Positions 61,331 to 64,000 of a stretch of DNA of 64,000 nucleotides are shown here, in pieces. A program made the translations under genes and the position numbers. Each line of letters begins with the position of its first letter. Position 1 is the first letter of the stretch. The DNA is from Cricetomys ansorgei. Taxonomy: Eukaryota > Chordata > Mammalia > Rodentia > Nesomyidae. The stretch is from NCBI GenBank assembly GCA_026225945.1, contig JAMJFZ010001133.1:4732501-4796500 (forward strand), written 5' to 3'. The notes under the pieces were generated by a model. The model was given only the letters and a program-made list of their open reading frames with translations. It made no database searches and had not been told where the DNA came from.

Positions 61331-61659
61331 AAAATTTGTCATGTTTTGTGGCCTCTGTTTCAGCTTCCTTGGGGAATTGATATAGAAAGATGTCTTCTAC
61401 ATCTCATCAGAGAAGACATCTTGGAGTCTTTCATAGGTGAAGGTTCTTACTGCCTACCTTTCTGTGTTTTTGCTTCTATTAGTTTCATTTGGCAAAAAAG
61501 AAAAGCTTATATCTACTGGGACAAAGATGATCCTTTTATCATTACCTGATTTGCTGAGTTACTACTTGCTTGACAGCCTCCTTGACTGTTGACTTTTGAC
61601 TGATTTCACAGAGGAGATATTTTATTTCAAGAGCTGCTTTCTGTTGCTAGGTTAGGAAT
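61331..61659. other. No repeat assigned; contains a perfect stem-loop
   Basis: Possibly a further decayed L1 part. It holds a 12-bp perfect inverted repeat with a 12-nt loop at 61387-61422. Confidence 0.4.
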
Positions 61660-61681
61660 AAAGAAACTGTAGTTCTGTTCT

Positions 61682-62184
61682 TTCCTGGGAGAAGACTATT
61701 TCTCCCATGCTCAGGATTCCTTAGATTTTTTGTAGGGTTGAGGGCTCTTGGCCTTTCTTTCCGTATTTGAACATGTTAATAGTTGTTGTCCATGTTCTGT
61801 TCATGTTCAGACACTCATATTGGTAGTATAGCTTCTGGTATTCCTGTGAGACATAATTGCATAGCAAACACCTGATTCTCCTCCGACTCTTAGAATATTT
61901 CTGCCCTTCTCCACAATGATGCCTGAACCTTTAATGCAGGCATCTTATTTTATCTGTTGAAAGTATATATACAAGTGACATTATACAGACCAAGTATATT
62001 GCATTTATGTACTTAGAAACATATGCATGTATATGTATGTCTTTAAAACTTAATGAAAAGAGAGGTCAGGAATTGCAAAGAGAGTGAGATGATGTTTTGG
62101 GGAGGCATTGGAGGAAGGATAGAGAAGGGGAAATTATATAATTATGTTATAATATCAAAAATAAAAGAAATAATTTTTCAAAAG
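61682..62184 (+). mobile_element. L1 3' UTR insertion with 5' inversion
   Basis: The left part (61682 to about 61945) is antisense L1 3' UTR ('agactatttctcccatgct', 'gttgttgtccatgttctg', 'cacaatgatgcctgaacc'). The right part (about 61950-62184) is sense L1 3' UTR end ('gtgacattatacagacc', 'agagaggtcaggaattgc', 'ataatatcaaaaataaaag') with an A-rich tail. The two are opposite in strand but neighbouring in the element, the pattern made by twin priming. Flanks starting 'aaagaaactgtagttct' (61660) and 'aaagaaatcatagtttt' (62185) look like a mutated target duplication of about 21 bp. Confidence 0.75.
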
Positions 62185-62205
62185 AAAGAAATCATAGTTT
62201 TTTCT

Positions 62206-62590
62206 GGCCCCTTTTCTGTAGCAAACACAATAAATACCTTGGGGCTGGATATGTTGCTCAGCATGGAGTACTTCGCCAAAATCAATGTTTTAAACTAAAC
62301 AGTGAAATATGAAAAGTCAGGAATGCCTGGAGGAGGAAGTAAAGAAGAAATAAGAAAAACAATCCCCAAAGGGAAGCATCTTGTTATTGTGCTCCTCCAT
62401 CCCTGGTATCACCAAAAGTTTGCCTTTACTTCACACTGTCTTTCAGAGAATTCTTTCCTTCTTGTCTTTTAACAATAAACACTTCTTTATCATAAAGGCA
62501 GGGCATAGGAAAATGGGTTTGTGTTGTAATACCTTAGTGAGTCAGGCAACTTTTGCATATTTTATTTCTTATCCATGCTTCTTCAGACCA
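62206..62590. other. Short ID/B1-head-like fragment in unassigned DNA
   Basis: 'ggggctggatatgttgctc' at 62240-62258 resembles a tRNA-derived SINE head but is not followed by a recognisable body. Confidence 0.35.
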
Positions 62591-62591
62591 A

Positions 62592-62637
<46 letters not shown>

Positions 62638-62638
62638 T
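62591..62638. repeat. (ATT)n microsatellite
   Basis: About 15-16 uninterrupted ATT units. Poly-Leu and poly-Tyr frames over it are translations of the repeat. Confidence 0.98.
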
Positions 62639-63056
62639 TGCTTATAAAAATTCAGGTGTCAGAGCCCTATTTAGAGTTGATTTTATCATGACTTTGAAAT
62701 ATTGCAGACAAGTAATATTCTCCAACAAAGGTCATTGATATTCAAAATGAAAATTGCTTTCATAATGGTTCAAGAAAATTAAAACTTAATTATATAATGG
62801 CACACACAATTGCAGCACATTAGTTTGTTATTCAAAGCATCTTGACGCAAATGACAAATTGAATTGAGATTAGCAGGATTTTATTTATTCTAATCAGATA
62901 TTAAAATTTTTTGATAATATATCTGCTGAAATGTGACAATCAGTATTTTTAATTAAGCCATAAAATTTGTAGTGATAATAAAGTACTGTAGACACCTGTT
63001 AATCAAAAAAGAGTAGACATACTTGCATTATATGCTAAAATTTATTGACATATTGT
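62639..63056. other. No repeat recognised; possible old unique sequence
   Basis: 62770-63010 is AT-rich, free of repeat words and dense in TAAT/ATTA-like words. It could be ancestral unique DNA, by impression only. Confidence 0.3.
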
Positions 63057-63094
63057 ATACACACACACACACAGACACACACATATACATATGT
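63057..63094. repeat. (CA)n/CATA microsatellite
   Basis: An interrupted CA run passing into ACATATACATATG. Confidence 0.92.
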
Positions 63095-64000
63095 ATAAAA
63101 TTCACCATTATTGGTTTTCAACAATATGGATTAACAGTCTTGGCAAATGTATATGCTGTATTTTCTACTATCGCCAAGGTATAAAACATTGTCATTATGT
63201 ATATATTCATAGGTGTTTAACCTACTTCAACTATGAAGAACTCACTACTTTATTTCCTCAGGTAAATTGAAAAAATTCAGTTAGCCTGATTCTCATGCTA
63301 TGCTACACTGAATTTTAGAGGTGTGGACTCCTACACACTAGGAAGTGATAGATCAGTGATATATCAGTGATAAATAGTTATCCACAGTTATTCCTCAGCT
63401 CAAATTTATTATTTGAAATATTTTCTTTCATTAAGCATGTATATTCATCTTAAATACCAGCTTTTTAATAAACTAAACTGAATTTACACATTCACTTTAT
63501 AAGGATGGAATCAACATAAAGTTGAGTCTATCTCCCCAGTTGTGTAATTATTTCATATTTTTTCTTCTTGGTATTCTCTATGATTTTTCTAATTAGTTCA
63601 CTCTCCATTGAGGCATTCCTCTGTGATATATAACTTTTACAACATAATCTGCTTCTTTTATTCCTTATTTTCAATCTAGTTAGTGTCTTGTTACTTAAAT
63701 TAGAATAAATTGTAATTTCCTTGGATGGCTGGAAGACATTTGTAATTTAGGTCTAATTGTTTTCTAGTTTTACTTTTTAATATTTACTTTTCAACAAAGA
63801 CACCCATATTGAAGCCCAAATATTTACTTGAAATCACCTGCTCTTCTGCAGTATTTGTCACTGGAAGATAGGTCCCTGTTTATTTTAGCCAGAAAAATCT
63901 CTAACCAAGTCTCTTCATTATCATTAGTACTCTCAAATCCAATTGCATTTCTTATGTGGAGGCTCACTGAAATCACACATGTGTCTTTACTGCAAGCAAG
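63095..64000. other. AT-rich stretch, nothing recognised
   Basis: Weak resemblance to old L1 3' ends near 63095-63200, not enough to call. Contains a small tandem 'gtgatagatcagtgatat' type repetition at about 63346-63372. Confidence 0.4.

Noticed and set aside
62381..62738. Poly-Leu and poly-Tyr frames
   Set aside because: Translation of the ATT microsatellite.

Overview
This window looks like non-genic DNA from a muroid rodent. It is strongly AT-rich and has no convincing protein-coding gene, tRNA, rRNA or CRISPR-like structure. The organism call rests on the repeats: B1 SINEs (four good copies plus fragments), B2/B3-family and B4-family SINEs, a decayed ID-type SINE, rodent-type L1 3' UTRs, and long CA/TG, TA, GA, ATCT and ATT microsatellites. 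The B1 copies carry 'gttacaacagag' or close variants where Mus copies usually read like 'gctacacagag', and no young ID or B2 copies are present. I therefore favour a muroid that is not Mus or Rattus, but cannot name it.

Layout. 1-12.7 kb: mostly featureless AT-rich DNA with scattered SINEs, L1 tails and microsatellites. 12.7-21.3 kb: an ancient L1 in sense, a long antisense L1 3' UTR (15.1-16.4 kb), B3, B4 and B1 SINEs, and a decayed antisense L1 ORF2 block interrupted by a B1. 23.1-28.4 kb: B3 and B4 SINEs, the first copy of a GA-rich element of about 0.9 kb, and two more antisense L1 tails. 30-37 kb: two B1s, B4, ID and rodent mid-repetitive copies. 39.1-42.9 kb: a GC-richer tandemly duplicated block, an 18-bp-class minisatellite, GA-element copy 2, an old antisense L1 and a B3. 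45.5-48.2 kb: two GA-element copies head to head, one split by a gammaretrovirus-like solo LTR. 50-52.2 kb: mid-repetitive/LTR-like DNA and an ATCT microsatellite. 55.4-62.6 kb: SINEs, then a large antisense L1 block nested in an older L1, then an L1 with a 5' inversion.

There are no genes acting together. What can be read is an insertion history: ancient L1s, then rodent SINEs and L1s, then a lineage-specific GA-rich element, then a CpG-rich solo LTR with an intact 4-bp target duplication. The most unusual material is the GA-rich family (four copies in 64 kb), its LTR-interrupted inverted pair, and the GC-rich repeat/minisatellite block abutting copy 2. Repeat names come from recognition of consensus-like words, not from a database search, and boundaries are usually good to about 10-30 bp.
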